In this document: piece by piece, positions 35,736-47,800 of the stretch | Position numbering within the stretch: position 1 is the first letter of the stretch | Layout of the letters: the number at the start of each line of letters is the position of its first letter | Source: Lachnospiraceae bacterium UBA1712 | Lineage (GTDB): Bacteria > Bacillota > Clostridia > Lachnospirales > Lachnospiraceae | DNA: 64,000 nucleotides | Assembly (NCBI GenBank): GCA_002317175.1 | Contig: DCJA01000001.1 | Coordinates: forward strand, 64,065 to 128,064 | Direction: 5' to 3' | Translations under genes and position numbers: made by a program | Notes under the pieces: generated by a model | Told to the model about the DNA's origin: nothing | Database searches by the model: none | What the model saw: the letters and a program-made list of their open reading frames with translations, nothing else

Positions 35736-37667
35736 TTAACAATATCCTATAAATTCTGCTGTACTGATATCGATTTCATCTACACATCTTGCTGGTTTTA
35801 CTATTGAAATCTTTTGATTTTTTCTTATAAATAATGGAACTTCATTAAGAGCAACCTCAATAAAATGATGTCCAGCATCCAATATCTGCTTATTTATGCT
35901 TCCATCAGGCATAAATTTGATAAACATCATTTCTTCAGAAAGATATACATATCGCCCAATTGCATTCTGAGTATATACCGGTGCTATCATCAGCTCATCT
36001 GAAAGTAAAAGCTGATCCTCAACAGTTCTTGCTATCCTATCCTCAGTATAGACAAATGCAAGAGGTTTAAACATCATATCATTATTGATTACAGCATTTT
36101 TATAGCACTCATAAAGATATGGTATAAGTCTGTATCTTACGTTAATGACAGCCCTGAAATCCTCGATATGTTCAAACTGATATACTTCCTGTCTTCTGGT
36201 GCCATCAGCAGAATGATTACGCATAAGAGGTGTAAAGACTCCAAGTGCAAGCCATCTAAGCAGCAAATCCCTGCTAGTATTACAGCCAAAGCCTCCCAAG
36301 TCAGCTCCAATATATAAAAAGCCACACATATTAAGCGACGGAAGCATCTTGAGGTTAAGGAGAATATGTGACCACCAGGAATTATTGTCTCCTGTCCATA
36401 TACCACCATAGCGATGCATTCCAATATATGAAGATCTTGAGAACAAAAGTATGTCCTTATCTGGTGCAATTTTGCCGAAGGCCTCCGACGCAGCTCTTGT
36501 CATATTATAGCCATACAGATTATGTACATCCTTATGACATACTCTTTCGCCATTTATACTATGATAAAACGAGTCATAATCATTTTTATTATTGGCAAGT
36601 CCTACAGTTCTGCCAACCAGTTCAAAAGAGGGAATTTCTTTAAGGTCTTTAATAGATTCATCATAGAACTGCTTAAAATCCTCCACACCTTCGGGTGTAT
36701 AGAATATAGCCGGTTCATTCATATCATTCCAAAAGCCATCAATTCCAGCATCAATCAATGAACTGTACTTTTCTCCAAACCAGGCCCTGGCCTCTGGATT
36801 TAATACATCTGGAAGACAGGTTAATCCTGGCCATACAGCTGCTTCAAAATCTGTACCATCCTCTCTTTTACAGAAATAATCATTAGCTTTGCCCTCTTCA
36901 TATACATCATAACCAGGCTGAACTTTAACTCCTGCATCAATTATTGGAATAAGATGAATCTTCTCATTCTTCATCTCATTTACAAAAGCAGTAAAATCAG
37001 GAATCCTCTTGCTGTCAATGGTAAAATCCTTATATGAATCCATATAATCAATATCCATATACACCATATCAAGCGGAATATTATTTGCCCTATGCTTGCT
37101 AACCACTTCCCTAAAGTCTTCAGCATTCTTATAGCCCCATCTGCTCTGGCCATAACCAAATGCAAACTTTGGAGCAAGATAACTCTGACCAATAATTGTC
37201 CTGAATTCTTTTACAATATCCAGAATACTTTCTGCAGTAATCAGATACAAATCAAGATCATATTTATTGCAACCAACAAACAATAAATCTTGTTTGTTGA
37301 AGCCAATATCAAAAGTCATTTCCGAAGGATAATCAAAAAATAGTGCAAATTTGTCATTTCCATCCACGATTATAAAATTATGCGCACCATATAAAGAAAG
37401 CTTATCTTCTGTATGAATAGGATCATCGGAGCAGTTGCTGACATATATATATCCACGTTTGTTTATTCCACGGTTAGCTTCTCCCAAGCCATATACAGCA
37501 TCATTATCTGACATTGTATATCTGTAACAAAATGCGCTATCTCCTGCATCAGTTATAGATATTTCACCATATCGATTATCAAATTTTTCAATACCATTTT
37601 CAGCTTCTATATGTTCTACAACCGCCTCTGTATCAAATGGCTTCCCAAATCTAAACTTTCTAATCAT
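35736..37667 (-). CDS. GH31 alpha-glucosidase / alpha-xylosidase
   Basis: Glycoside hydrolase family 31, 643 residues. An N-terminal beta-sandwich includes GLGEANRGINKRGY. The catalytic barrel has nucleophile Asp near 310 in GFWNDMNEPAIF and acid/base Asp near 484 in NHSADGTRR. No signal peptide, so the substrate is an internal oligosaccharide, probably alpha-glucosidic. The neighbouring exonuclease and SseB genes have no metabolic link. Confidence 0.92.
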   Translation of the reverse strand: MIRKFRFGKPFDTEAVVEHIEAENGIEKFDNRYGEISITDAGDSAFCYRYTMSDNDAVYGLGEANRGINKRGYIYVSNCSDDPIHTEDKLSLYGAHNFIIVDGNDKFALFFDYPSEMTFDIGFNKQDLLFVGCNKYDLDLYLITAESILDIVKEFRTIIGQSYLAPKFAFGYGQSRWGYKNAEDFREVVSKHRANNIPLDMVYMDIDYMDSYKDFTIDSKRIPDFTAFVNEMKNEKIHLIPIIDAGVKVQPGYDVYEEGKANDYFCKREDGTDFEAAVWPGLTCLPDVLNPEARAWFGEKYSSLIDAGIDGFWNDMNEPAIFYTPEGVEDFKQFYDESIKDLKEIPSFELVGRTVGLANNKNDYDSFYHSINGERVCHKDVHNLYGYNMTRAASEAFGKIAPDKDILLFSRSSYIGMHRYGGIWTGDNNSWWSHILLNLKMLPSLNMCGFLYIGADLGGFGCNTSRDLLLRWLALGVFTPLMRNHSADGTRRQEVYQFEHIEDFRAVINVRYRLIPYLYECYKNAVINNDMMFKPLAFVYTEDRIARTVEDQLLLSDELMIAPVYTQNAIGRYVYLSEEMMFIKFMPDGSINKQILDAGHHFIEVALNEVPLFIRKNQKISIVKPARCVDEIDISTAEFIGYC

Positions 37668-37760
37668 AGGATTCTCCTGTTCTACTTAACTTATCATAAA
37701 GATTATATGGCTCAATTTATATTATTATGGCAATAACATTATTCCACATAACTAATGAAT

Positions 37761-37786
37761 AAAAAAGCGCCTCAATTTTGAGGCGC
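37761..37786 (-). terminator. Terminator of the F1-like ATPase/surface protein operon
   Basis: Perfect 9-bp stem GCGCCTCAA (37767-37775) with TTGAGGCGC (37778-37786). The A-run at 37761-37766 provides the U-tract for minus-strand transcripts. It is the first terminator-like structure I see downstream of the right edge on this strand, which defines the operon end. Confidence 0.88.
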
Positions 37787-37803
37787 CTCAATAATCACTT
37801 GAA

Positions 37804-38496
37804 TTAAACAGATGTATTAAACATGCCAAGCAATGCGCTATTAGTAGTAGCATTACTATTATATGTGGAACTAATATTGCTAGCACTCGCTATATTAGCT
37901 GCTTTATCAGCAATCTGTCCACCATATGAATACTCTCCCGAAAAGAGATTCTTAACATTCTTGGTATTAGCATTAGTCAATGTATTCTCATCAAGATTAA
38001 GCTTATTATCTGTTCCAACAGTAATACCAATATTAGCCAGAGACTTAGACATAGTTGATGTCATGCTCTTCATATAACTAACATTACTGCTAACACTTGA
38101 AGAAGACACTTTATTAGACTGATCAATCACACTGTTATAGCCATCAACAAACTTCTTTACAGCCGATGTCATATCTTCTTTCTTAATATCAGAGTTGTTC
38201 CATATATCAGAGGAAGCAAGATCCGAAGCGACACTCTTTAAGGAATCGGCTTCAGAATTCAACTTTGTAAGGCCAGTCTTATCAACTGAATCAGCTAAAC
38301 TGCTAACTTTATCTTTTGCTGAAGAACTACTGCTTACAGAAGAAAGCTTACTATCACTGTTATAATATGCCTTCATCAGCTTACCGTAGCTACCAGACTT
38401 AATCATAGCATAATCAGTCAGGCTAAAGCCAACAGAGCTACTATTGCTGTTACTCAAACTGCTTATTAAAGAAGATACATTACTAAGATTACGCAT
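37804..38496 (-). CDS. FliD C-terminal-like helical protein
   Basis: About 230 residues, very rich in Ser and Asn. The C-terminal part resembles the helical domain of the flagellar cap protein FliD: KKFVDGYNSVIDQSNKV, then SLANIGITVGTDNKLNLDE, then NVKNLFSG. The central FliD lobes are missing. No signal peptide is seen; flagellar-type export is possible. The ATG at 38496 has GGAGGG 7 nt upstream, while the ATG at 38511 lies inside that ribosome site. It is 29 bp after the 100-residue gene and just before the terminator, so probably the last gene of the ATPase operon. Confidence 0.55.
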   Translation of the reverse strand: MRNLSNVSSLISSLSNSNSSSVGFSLTDYAMIKSGSYGKLMKAYYNSDSKLSSVSSSSSAKDKVSSLADSVDKTGLTKLNSEADSLKSVASDLASSDIWNNSDIKKEDMTSAVKKFVDGYNSVIDQSNKVSSSSVSSNVSYMKSMTSTMSKSLANIGITVGTDNKLNLDENTLTNANTKNVKNLFSGEYSYGGQIADKAANIASASNISSTYNSNATTNSALLGMFNTSV

Positions 38497-38525
38497 AAAG
38501 CTTCCCTCCATTTCTCTAATATTAA

Positions 38526-38828
38526 CTACATTCTATCACTTTCCTCAGAAAAAGGAAAGCCATTCCACATCATTTCATTCCACTTGGCATTTGTGGCTTC
38601 AAGATCCTTCTTTTGCATAATTCGATTTCTGTCAGATAAAATGGCAAGCATTTCATCCACAATTTCCTCTTCTGAAATCTTATTGTAATAGGACAAATAG
38701 CCAATCATTCTCTTTGCAGTAAAATCAGTATTAAGATTTCTGGTTACGAGGTCGCAAAACGCTTCCTCGTAACCCTTATCTAACATAATATTATACAATC
38801 TAACACTCAGCTCTGATTTAGGCTTCAT
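38526..38828 (-). CDS. Uncharacterised 100-residue protein
   Basis: I do not recognise this family. It is a soluble, mostly helical, charged protein with one Cys, no signal peptide, and a Trp/Met-rich C terminus (WNEMMWNGFPF). It begins 2 bp after the stop of the giant surface protein, with AAGG before its ATG. It is thus very probably translated from the same mRNA. It might be an adaptor or chaperone for the neighbouring FliD-like protein or the giant protein; this is a guess from position only. Confidence 0.6.
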   Translation of the reverse strand: MKPKSELSVRLYNIMLDKGYEEAFCDLVTRNLNTDFTAKRMIGYLSYYNKISEEEIVDEMLAILSDRNRIMQKKDLEATNAKWNEMMWNGFPFSEESDRM

Positions 38829-38830
38829 AA

Positions 38831-41800
38831 CTATACCTTCATGTTATGCTTCTTCTTATAGAAGATACCTGCTCCAATACCAGAAAGAACTGCTACAATA
38901 GCCAAAAGATATAACCAGATTCCCTTATCTGCTTTCGTTTCAGTCTGTTCAGCATGATAATCTGATATTACCGAAAGATCCTTAACAGCCAGCCTTTCAT
39001 TTTCAGAGTTATATGTTGGATCTGTCATGTATTTGTTAATATCAACAATCTCATATGTTCCAGTAGCAGCATTATATACTACCATAAGAGTCTGTTCTGT
39101 CTTAACCGATTTATTACTTTCTGATTTTTCAGCACCTTCATTATTGTCAGCACTCTTATTATCAAGACTATCACTTACAATGTTTGACTCCAATGATGAA
39201 CCATTAGCTGCTTCTTCAGACTGCTCTTTATCTTCTTCAGACTCAGCATCAGCATTGTCTTGTTTATCAGCCTTGCTATCCTTATCCTCCTGCTCAGATA
39301 TTTCATCGTCAGAAGGAGCTTTTCCTGCCTCTTTTACATCTTCACCAGTAATATCGTCCTTATTCTTTTCCTTAACTCCGGAATCAGTTGAAACTTTATC
39401 CTCATCTCTAATAGCTGAACCAGCAGAAGCTCCAGTTGATGCTTCTTTTTCCATACCAGCACCAGAACCACTAACGTGCTTATCACCATTAGCCTTATCT
39501 GAACCAGAAGCAGAATTATTACCTTCTGCTGCAGGAGATACAACATTTTCAAAACCTGCTGATAGGCCTAAGCCCTCATTAGGCTTAACAGTTGTAGATC
39601 CACCCAATCCGTCTGCATCAGATTCCCCATCTGCTGTAGATAATCCTCCATCTGATAACTGTCCATCTGTTTTACCTTCAACAGGAGTTGTATTAGCATC
39701 CAAAGGTAAATCATAATTCAGTTTCTTATCATCTTCTTCAGCAGTATTTTTCTTACCAGCCTCATCTCTAAGTTTTGTATCATCCCCAGTTACTTCGCCA
39801 AGTTTAGCAACTTCCTTTTCACTATCAGGATCAAAATATGTTTCTTCATTCTTATTTGCCGGATCCACAACAAGACCTGTATTATAACCCATTACCATTG
39901 AGGCAAGTCTGTCTGGAGTAATTGCAAGATCAGCAACCTGCTTGTTAGCTGGATATGAAGCATACATATCTGCAAACTGAGACTTATCTCCCTCAAAATA
40001 AACCTTCAAATATTCACCAAGGTCCATTGTATTCTCAACGGAATTATCAAACAGATACTCACCTGTCATATAGTTAAAGCCTACTATTCCACCATTAGCA
40101 TACTGAACAAGTATGAATGGAGCTGTAGTATTAAGGTTATTCGTCATGTAGATAATGCCACTTCTCTTCATATCCTCAGGTGCATTAATAGCCTCTGACG
40201 AGTCTCCGTGATGCATATCCAGAATATAGCCCTCATTGTCAATAACAGTACAATACTGATCACCATTCTTTGTATAGATAGCTACAGCATCCTTAACGTT
40301 ATCAAAATCCTTATCAATAAGTTCCATATCACTAGCCTGGCTTATCAGCAGCTGTCCCGAATTGGACATACCATCATAATCTGTATACATATGATAAGTT
40401 GAAACACTGATTCCATTAAGCACATAGTTCTGTAATGCTATGGTCTCAGCTAATTCCGAATCATAATCCTCTGCCTTAGGATTATTTAGACATTTAACTC
40501 CTTCTGTCACAGTTCTGATAGTTGAATGACTATCCACATCAATTACTGTTCCATCGCCCATAAGAGCATGCCCATTATAAATTGAAAGATATTCACCAGC
40601 AGAGATTGTTGAAGAAGTATCAACAATACGACTTTCATCGTCATCACCCTCAACAACAGTACTTCCTGTACCAGCTACCAGACCATCCTCATCAATATAA
40701 TAATATTTGCTGCCATTAGTCATTATATAATGTCTAAGACTCGCTGCCTTGTATACCTCATCGCCAAGCTCAGTTAGATACATATCAGGATTATCAAAGA
40801 TTGATTCCTCTGTGAAATCTTCAAGATATCCCTCCTTTTGATAATCATAATGACCATCTTTAAAATATCCAACATCAGCATTTCCATAGCACAACTCAAG
40901 ATTAGCCATGCCATCATATGAATATGTATATACACGCTGTCGAATAATCTGTCTGTCGACTACTTCGCCATTATACTTAAGTACATAATATCCACTATCG
41001 ATAAGATCGCTACCAAATTCCAGATTAACTCTGTCGACATCCGAAAGATAGAGTATTCCATAATTATCAGCAGGCATCATTGACACGCCAAGCAAAGAGA
41101 AAGTCGTCGTTCTTTCAGGATAACCTGATGGGATTGGAACATTAATACCTTCACTTACCTGCTTGTTTGTAACATAATCATTAACCGAACTACCATCAGT
41201 TGAATATCTTACATGTGGCATATAGCTTATTCCAGCAGCCGAACAGTAAGAAGTATACGGTGCAGAAAGTGATGTTACATCCTTGGTCAAAATAACATAT
41301 CTGTAGCTATTTCCAGCAAGAGTATTACATTTCTTATAATCACTTCTGTTATTAAAATATAGCGAACGGTACATATTAGCACAGTCCATATTCGAAGTGG
41401 TTACAAGTCTGACATTCCACCAGTCGCGAGTTGCACCATCATCATAATTATACTGACCTAGTTTTGCTCCATTACCTGAAGAAGCATATCTATAGCCTGT
41501 CGAACCTGTTGTTTCACCAGCATAATGAGCATATCTCATAATCTGGCCAGCATCATTTTTAAGATGTTCACTTACATTTCTTGCATATACAGGCGCATTT
41601 TCAGCCAGCATATCCAAAAGTTTGACTCCATTTATCTGGGTATTTTCCCAGAACATTGTCTGTTTTGCAAACTTATCTCTGACAGCCGCTTCTGCAATAT
41701 CTCTCTGCGAAGCAGTTGTAATCTGAGAACTATAGCCATCTCTGTTAGCTCTTCCTTCAAAACCATCCAGATTGCCCGCAAAGGCATAAGCATTAGATCC

Positions 41801-44800
41801 AGCAGATTTTACATATTCAGCAACCATTAAATTACTAAAGGTATAAGCAGTTTCATTGGCAGATCCTGATACGCCTTTTTCACGACCATTGTCCAAATTA
41901 TTGTCCTGCTTAGTTCCAAGAGAACCAATAAGACCACCCGCATAATCCCCAGTTGCTTCTACAGTACCTGCAAAGTAGTTTCTATAGAAATAAATTGAAG
42001 AGTAGTCTTTTCTAACACTTCCACTAATTATGGCTTCACCATATCCATTAGCGTATCTGCCTACTATACCACCTGCATAATTCTTTGCGATAACATTAAC
42101 ATTACTGTAATTGTTCTGAGTGGTACTTCCTGCCTGAAGTCCGATTACACCACCAACATAACGATTACCTTTGATATAATATGCGCTAAATGCCGAAGGA
42201 GAAGTAGATGGATCAATAGGATCCGCATATGACGCACATGAAAGAACCTGATTAGTAGTGTGTCCAGTAATACCACCTACACCATCCATTCCATCTGCAT
42301 TAGCCTCAATCACAATATTCTTTGTAACTGAATAATATAAAGCTCCTGCGTTATAACCACAGATTCCTCCAAAACCTATCATGGATACATTCTTGTCAGC
42401 TTCCGCAATAAGTGAAGAATTCTCTACATAACAGTAGTATAATGATGATCCTTCATAACCAGTCAGAATACCACATCTGTAGTGGTTAAATGCTTTTACC
42501 AGACAATTGTATACATCACAACGTCTAACATAATAACTGGTATATCCTGCTACAGAACCCATATACATATATGTGTCTTCTGGGTTCTTTATAATTCCAA
42601 CATATGTATTAGTTACCTTTGTATTGGTTACATCCGTACACCTACCAAAGGCACCACCAATATAGTTACCATATCCCTTAACAACAACTCCATCTACACT
42701 GTGAGCTCTTGCATTAGCAGGATTCTCAGAATTATTACTATCAACAGATGTACCTAGTTCATAACCATTATAGTAAACAGAACAATAACCACATATACCA
42801 CCAATATCATATGAATCTGTTGCATGAACCTGGGAAGGATCAAGCGAAATAACTGTTGATGAGTTAATAACTCTTCCATTCTCGTCATATTCAGAAGGTG
42901 TACCCTTGATTGAAATGTTATTCATAATAGCGGAATTACCATTGGATTGTCTTGCAGCAGAATTCATACCTGCAATACCGCCAACACGATATCTGCATCC
43001 AGTTACAATCATATCCTCTGCACTGATGTTTTCCATGGATCCAACCATATGTCCTACTACACCACCAACATAGTAGTCTCCATATACCTCAACGTTCTTT
43101 GCAGTTATATCTTTAAAAGAAGTACCATAGTTGGAGTAGGCAACAAGACCACCCATAAAGGCTTTCTTAACCTTTCCCCTTGAATTAATCTCTATATTTT
43201 CAAGCGTAACATTTTCAACTTTACCGCCATACTGCCAAGATATTATGCCACCATAGTTGTTCTTTGCAGCCTCTACATAAATATCCTTAAAGCTCAGATT
43301 AGACAAAGTTCCTGCACTGGTACCAACAATGCCCACACCTTCTCTTCCAGAGCTTTGCATATTTACGTTTTCAAAGCTGAAGTTGGAAAGTTCAGAGTTA
43401 ACTCTGAATAAAAGGTTTGTAGATCCCGCTGTTATGGTAATACCTTTAAGTGTAATCCTATCCTTTCCTGAAGGAACACCTCTAAGTCGTCCAACCTTGG
43501 CATTAACCGCATAGCTTGCACCACCACTAAAGTCAATATCAGCTACAACTCTGAAGTTTTCATAGTTACCAAAGTTGTTTGTCTCACCAAGATAATGATT
43601 CCAAGATGGAATATCCTTGATTTCACCAAACATCATCAACGGTATTACAACAGGGGTATCATTAAAGGTAGAAGTACCTATAGTCTTTCCATCTTCAGAT
43701 ATATAACTTATCTTTGTAAGCGAATAGGTATCCAGGAAATGTTCCTGCTCTTTTTCTGGATAATAGAACACACGAAGTGCCAATTCACCATTTTCAGGAA
43801 TAACAAGATCGGTAGTATGATTCTCAGAGTTCAAGCCATAATACTTCAAAAGCTCAATATTGGCTTCAGTAATCTTGTATCCTGCAGGTCCATTAATTGT
43901 AATTCTTATATAACCTTCATTTTCATTAACATATACACCGGATACCGTTAACAGATCGTCAGTTCTTCTTAATTCAGTAATTCTGATATCAGGCTGGAAA
44001 GGCAGCAGTTTTGTACTCTCAAAATAATAAAGTTTTGGAATTAATTCCTTTGAAACTTCACTATAATCAAACACATTATCCATATTAAGCAATGATGGAT
44101 CTGTATATGTAGCCGGATCTGTAGCCTCTAAATAACTAATGAGTGTGTATGTAGGTTCAGTATCAATAAGATTACCTTCCTCATCCAAATGCTGTTCTGG
44201 CAAACCATTAATAAGCTGGAACTGCGAACCGCACATTGCACCATTTGAACCAGACATATATCCAATGGTATATGATACATTTTCAGATGTGACATTTACA
44301 CAGTTTACATTACTATATGCTATACCAGAAAGATTATTTCTAGGGTTAATCAGGTTGTTAGTAAGTTTAAGCTGACCTACCATACCACCTACAGAATCCT
44401 GATAGCTGGTTACTTCAACATGACTGATTGCATTCTTAATATCACATGTAACCTGATCGGATTCATAGTAGCCTACTATACCACCAATATTCTGACAACG
44501 TCCTATAGCTTCACCAGAAGCATATACATTTTCAATAAGACCATAGCTTACACGTCCAACAATACCACCAATACCTTCAGCGCTCTTTACATCATTGGCC
44601 TGAATATCAAGCCCCGTTGTATAACAGTTAGAAATTTTCGCACTCGAAACATATCCAGCAATACCACCAATATAAGCAGTACTGTTTACATTCTTTCTCT
44701 CTGTATAGTTAATCTTCAAATTATTTACACTACTATTCTGAAGAAAAGCTCCCGATTCAAGACGACAGGCAACACCTGCTACATAGCCATTTCCATTGAG

Positions 44801-47800
44801 TTCAATATTGCTCATATGAACATTGTCTATAGTTCCATAGAGCCTGTAAACAAAGCTCATGTAATCAGTAGGCATAGTATTCTTATAGTTATCAACACGA
44901 ACATTCTTAATTGTTCCAGTTACATCCCAGAATACAGTCGCAAACTGAAGATAACTTGATCTTGCAAAAGAAATATTATTTAGGCTGTAACCATAATCGC
45001 AGTAGCTACCATCAGCATTCTTAACCTTTCCGCCATCAAGATTACCACTGTATACAACGTCCTTCGGAACCTGGATTCTGTCATAAGATACACCTGTAAA
45101 GTCAATATCATTAGCCAGTCTGGCATTCTCTGTAGGAGCACATACAACATAGTCATACCATTCATCCGGATTATGTATTAATCGATAGAAATCAGCATTA
45201 ATAATAGGCTTGATATATGTTTCTCCATCGTAAGTTATAGTCTGACCAATTTTATTCAAACTACATTTAATGCTGTTTACTTCATATCTTGAATGATACT
45301 CTGTAGGATTATACAAAGTACCCATAATAGTTGTAAAACCATCTTCTGAGACAGCACTATCCAAATCCAGATTTACGGAAAGATTCTCAACATTTAATTC
45401 AGTAATAACAGCATTTCTTGTATTACTGAATCTAAACTTAACTGTAGCTTCTGTACCATCCTCGTTATAAGAAAGAACCTCAGAACTAAGTAATTCAACA
45501 ATTCTTGTATTAGTTCTGCTAGGAAGTGGAACATACTCCTGCTGTGGCATTTCATCTGTAGACCAGATAACATGAGGATAATATCCAACCTCAACTGGCT
45601 GAACATCAAAATGCGATTCAAGAATATCTGACTGCCATGCATAGTCATTGATATTTTCAAGTGATACTCTCTGCTGGTAAGAAGCCTTAATAAACTGAGT
45701 ATTTGTCTCATTCCAATAACATACATTTCTATATGACTTCTTATTAGTACCTGAAACAGATCCAATAATGTTTTCACCAGTTGGATCTATTGCAGATCCC
45801 ATATTATTAACAGGTACACCTGTACTGTAAGCATTTCTAAGAGAACCTTCTCCCTTACCAACTACAGAACCATAATCAGTATGAGTAATATCCCTGTCAA
45901 CAATGATGTTCACAGAACTGTAGACATCATATATCTGTCCAGCACGTGTATTCTCACCTACAATCGCACCTACACATATACTTTCTTTGCTCTTTCCTCT
46001 TACAGTATTAATATCTACGCCATATACATAACCATATCTGACAATACCCTGATTATCCGAGCAGACAAGTCCACCATGCTGATATATTGTAAATGGGAAA
46101 TAACCAGTATCCATATCTGAATGAATAACAAAGTTCTCAATAATACCACTTACAGTGTTGTATCGTGTTACTAAACCATAATACTCATTATCCAAGTTAT
46201 ATCCACCTGTGTAGTGAATATAAATATCATGAATATGTCCATAGTTTCTGTTAGTTATAACACCTTTATCATAAATTCTGCTATTTGTAGTTGATTTACA
46301 TTCAAGAACAAGGTTATACAACTCGCCCTTAGGTCCAATATTGTTAAACCAGCCATTAGAATTGGATGATTTTTCAAATGTAACCGTGAAGCCCTGGAAA
46401 TCAATCTCTCCATTAAATGTACTTACTGTATCCCCGGCTTCATTTTTAAGATCACATACCTTGCTATACTTCTTCTCAGCATCTGTTAATCCAGCTGGAT
46501 ACTCTGATTCAGGTATTGCTGAGCTGTTTCCAAAATCAAGATCGTTGATTACACAAAAACGTCCATTAGGATTATTTGCTGTATACTTACAGAATTCATA
46601 AGCGTTGGAGATGGTAATCATCTCGTCTTCTGTAGTAAATGTAAGCGTATCAAGAACCAGTTCCTTTTTATTGTAGTTAATATACAGAACTGCTTTATAT
46701 GTATGATCACCCTTATCAACAATATATGAATTGGTCTCATTTATCTGTAGCTCACTCAATACATAATCACCAAAACTTGTGTTATTGTATTGTGAAGTTA
46801 TATCCACACCATCCCTATACAGTCTGATGTAATATGGCATATTTGAACCAGACATAATCATAGCCTGATCAACAATATTTACGTGAAGGTTGGCATCAAG
46901 CTTGGTCTTATCCGCAGTCTTATCAAGTCCATAGAGTTTTATACTTCCCTTTATATCAATGATATCTTCAGTATAATACTCAAGAAGAATCTTATTGGAT
47001 ACATAAGTAGCGTTATCGTAACCCTCGTTATAATCTGGTGCAATAAAGGTAAGCCAATAATGTTTCTCAGGATCCAGGCCAGTTATTTCTTCAGAATAAT
47101 AAACTGGATTACCTTCATCATCGTACTGATTTTTAGTATATCTAATAGCTCTTACAAAGTTACGATTCTCATCGTAAAGAGTCATAATTACTTTTTCACT
47201 GGAAACGCCAGTTATAGATCCGTCTGGATCTGCAATATGAACATCAAAACGAAGCGTACCTCCGGCAAGAAGCAAGTTCTTTACGTCCACTGTGGCAGGT
47301 TCTCTCATAGTCTTAAAGTTGGTCCTAGAAAGAGTAACCTTCATCTCATATTTTTTGCCGTTATACCAGGCATATATCTTAGGTGTTATGACGTAATCAG
47401 TCATACTGTTTAGATAGTATGGACAACTATCTCCTACAGTTTTCATACTTGCATCAAAATATTTTGCATCCATCATTACAGACTTTACAGAATATTCTGT
47501 TGCAGGCTGAGTTCCACCTTCGTTACTGTTATAATACTGAGGATTTCCATCTGCATCATGATAATAACCTGTAAAATTATTAAGCATGGTCTCATCAAAA
47601 ATCAGCTTTGAATGAGTTCCTGGCTCATATCCTTTTCCAGTGTCAATATCAAATTCAATATCACTTAACAATCTTGTAAGAACATCATTGGTCTTAGTTG
47701 TATTAAGTGTGTAAAGTATATTAGCTGAATGAGCTGTAATATTTGTAATATCTGTCTGTATATATATATTACCTAAAGAAGATAGTGTAGCTGATCTAAA

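Noticed and set aside
29772..37667. Mobile element or horizontally acquired island
   Set aside because: No transposase, integrase, tRNA end or terminal repeats; base use appears uniform by eye.
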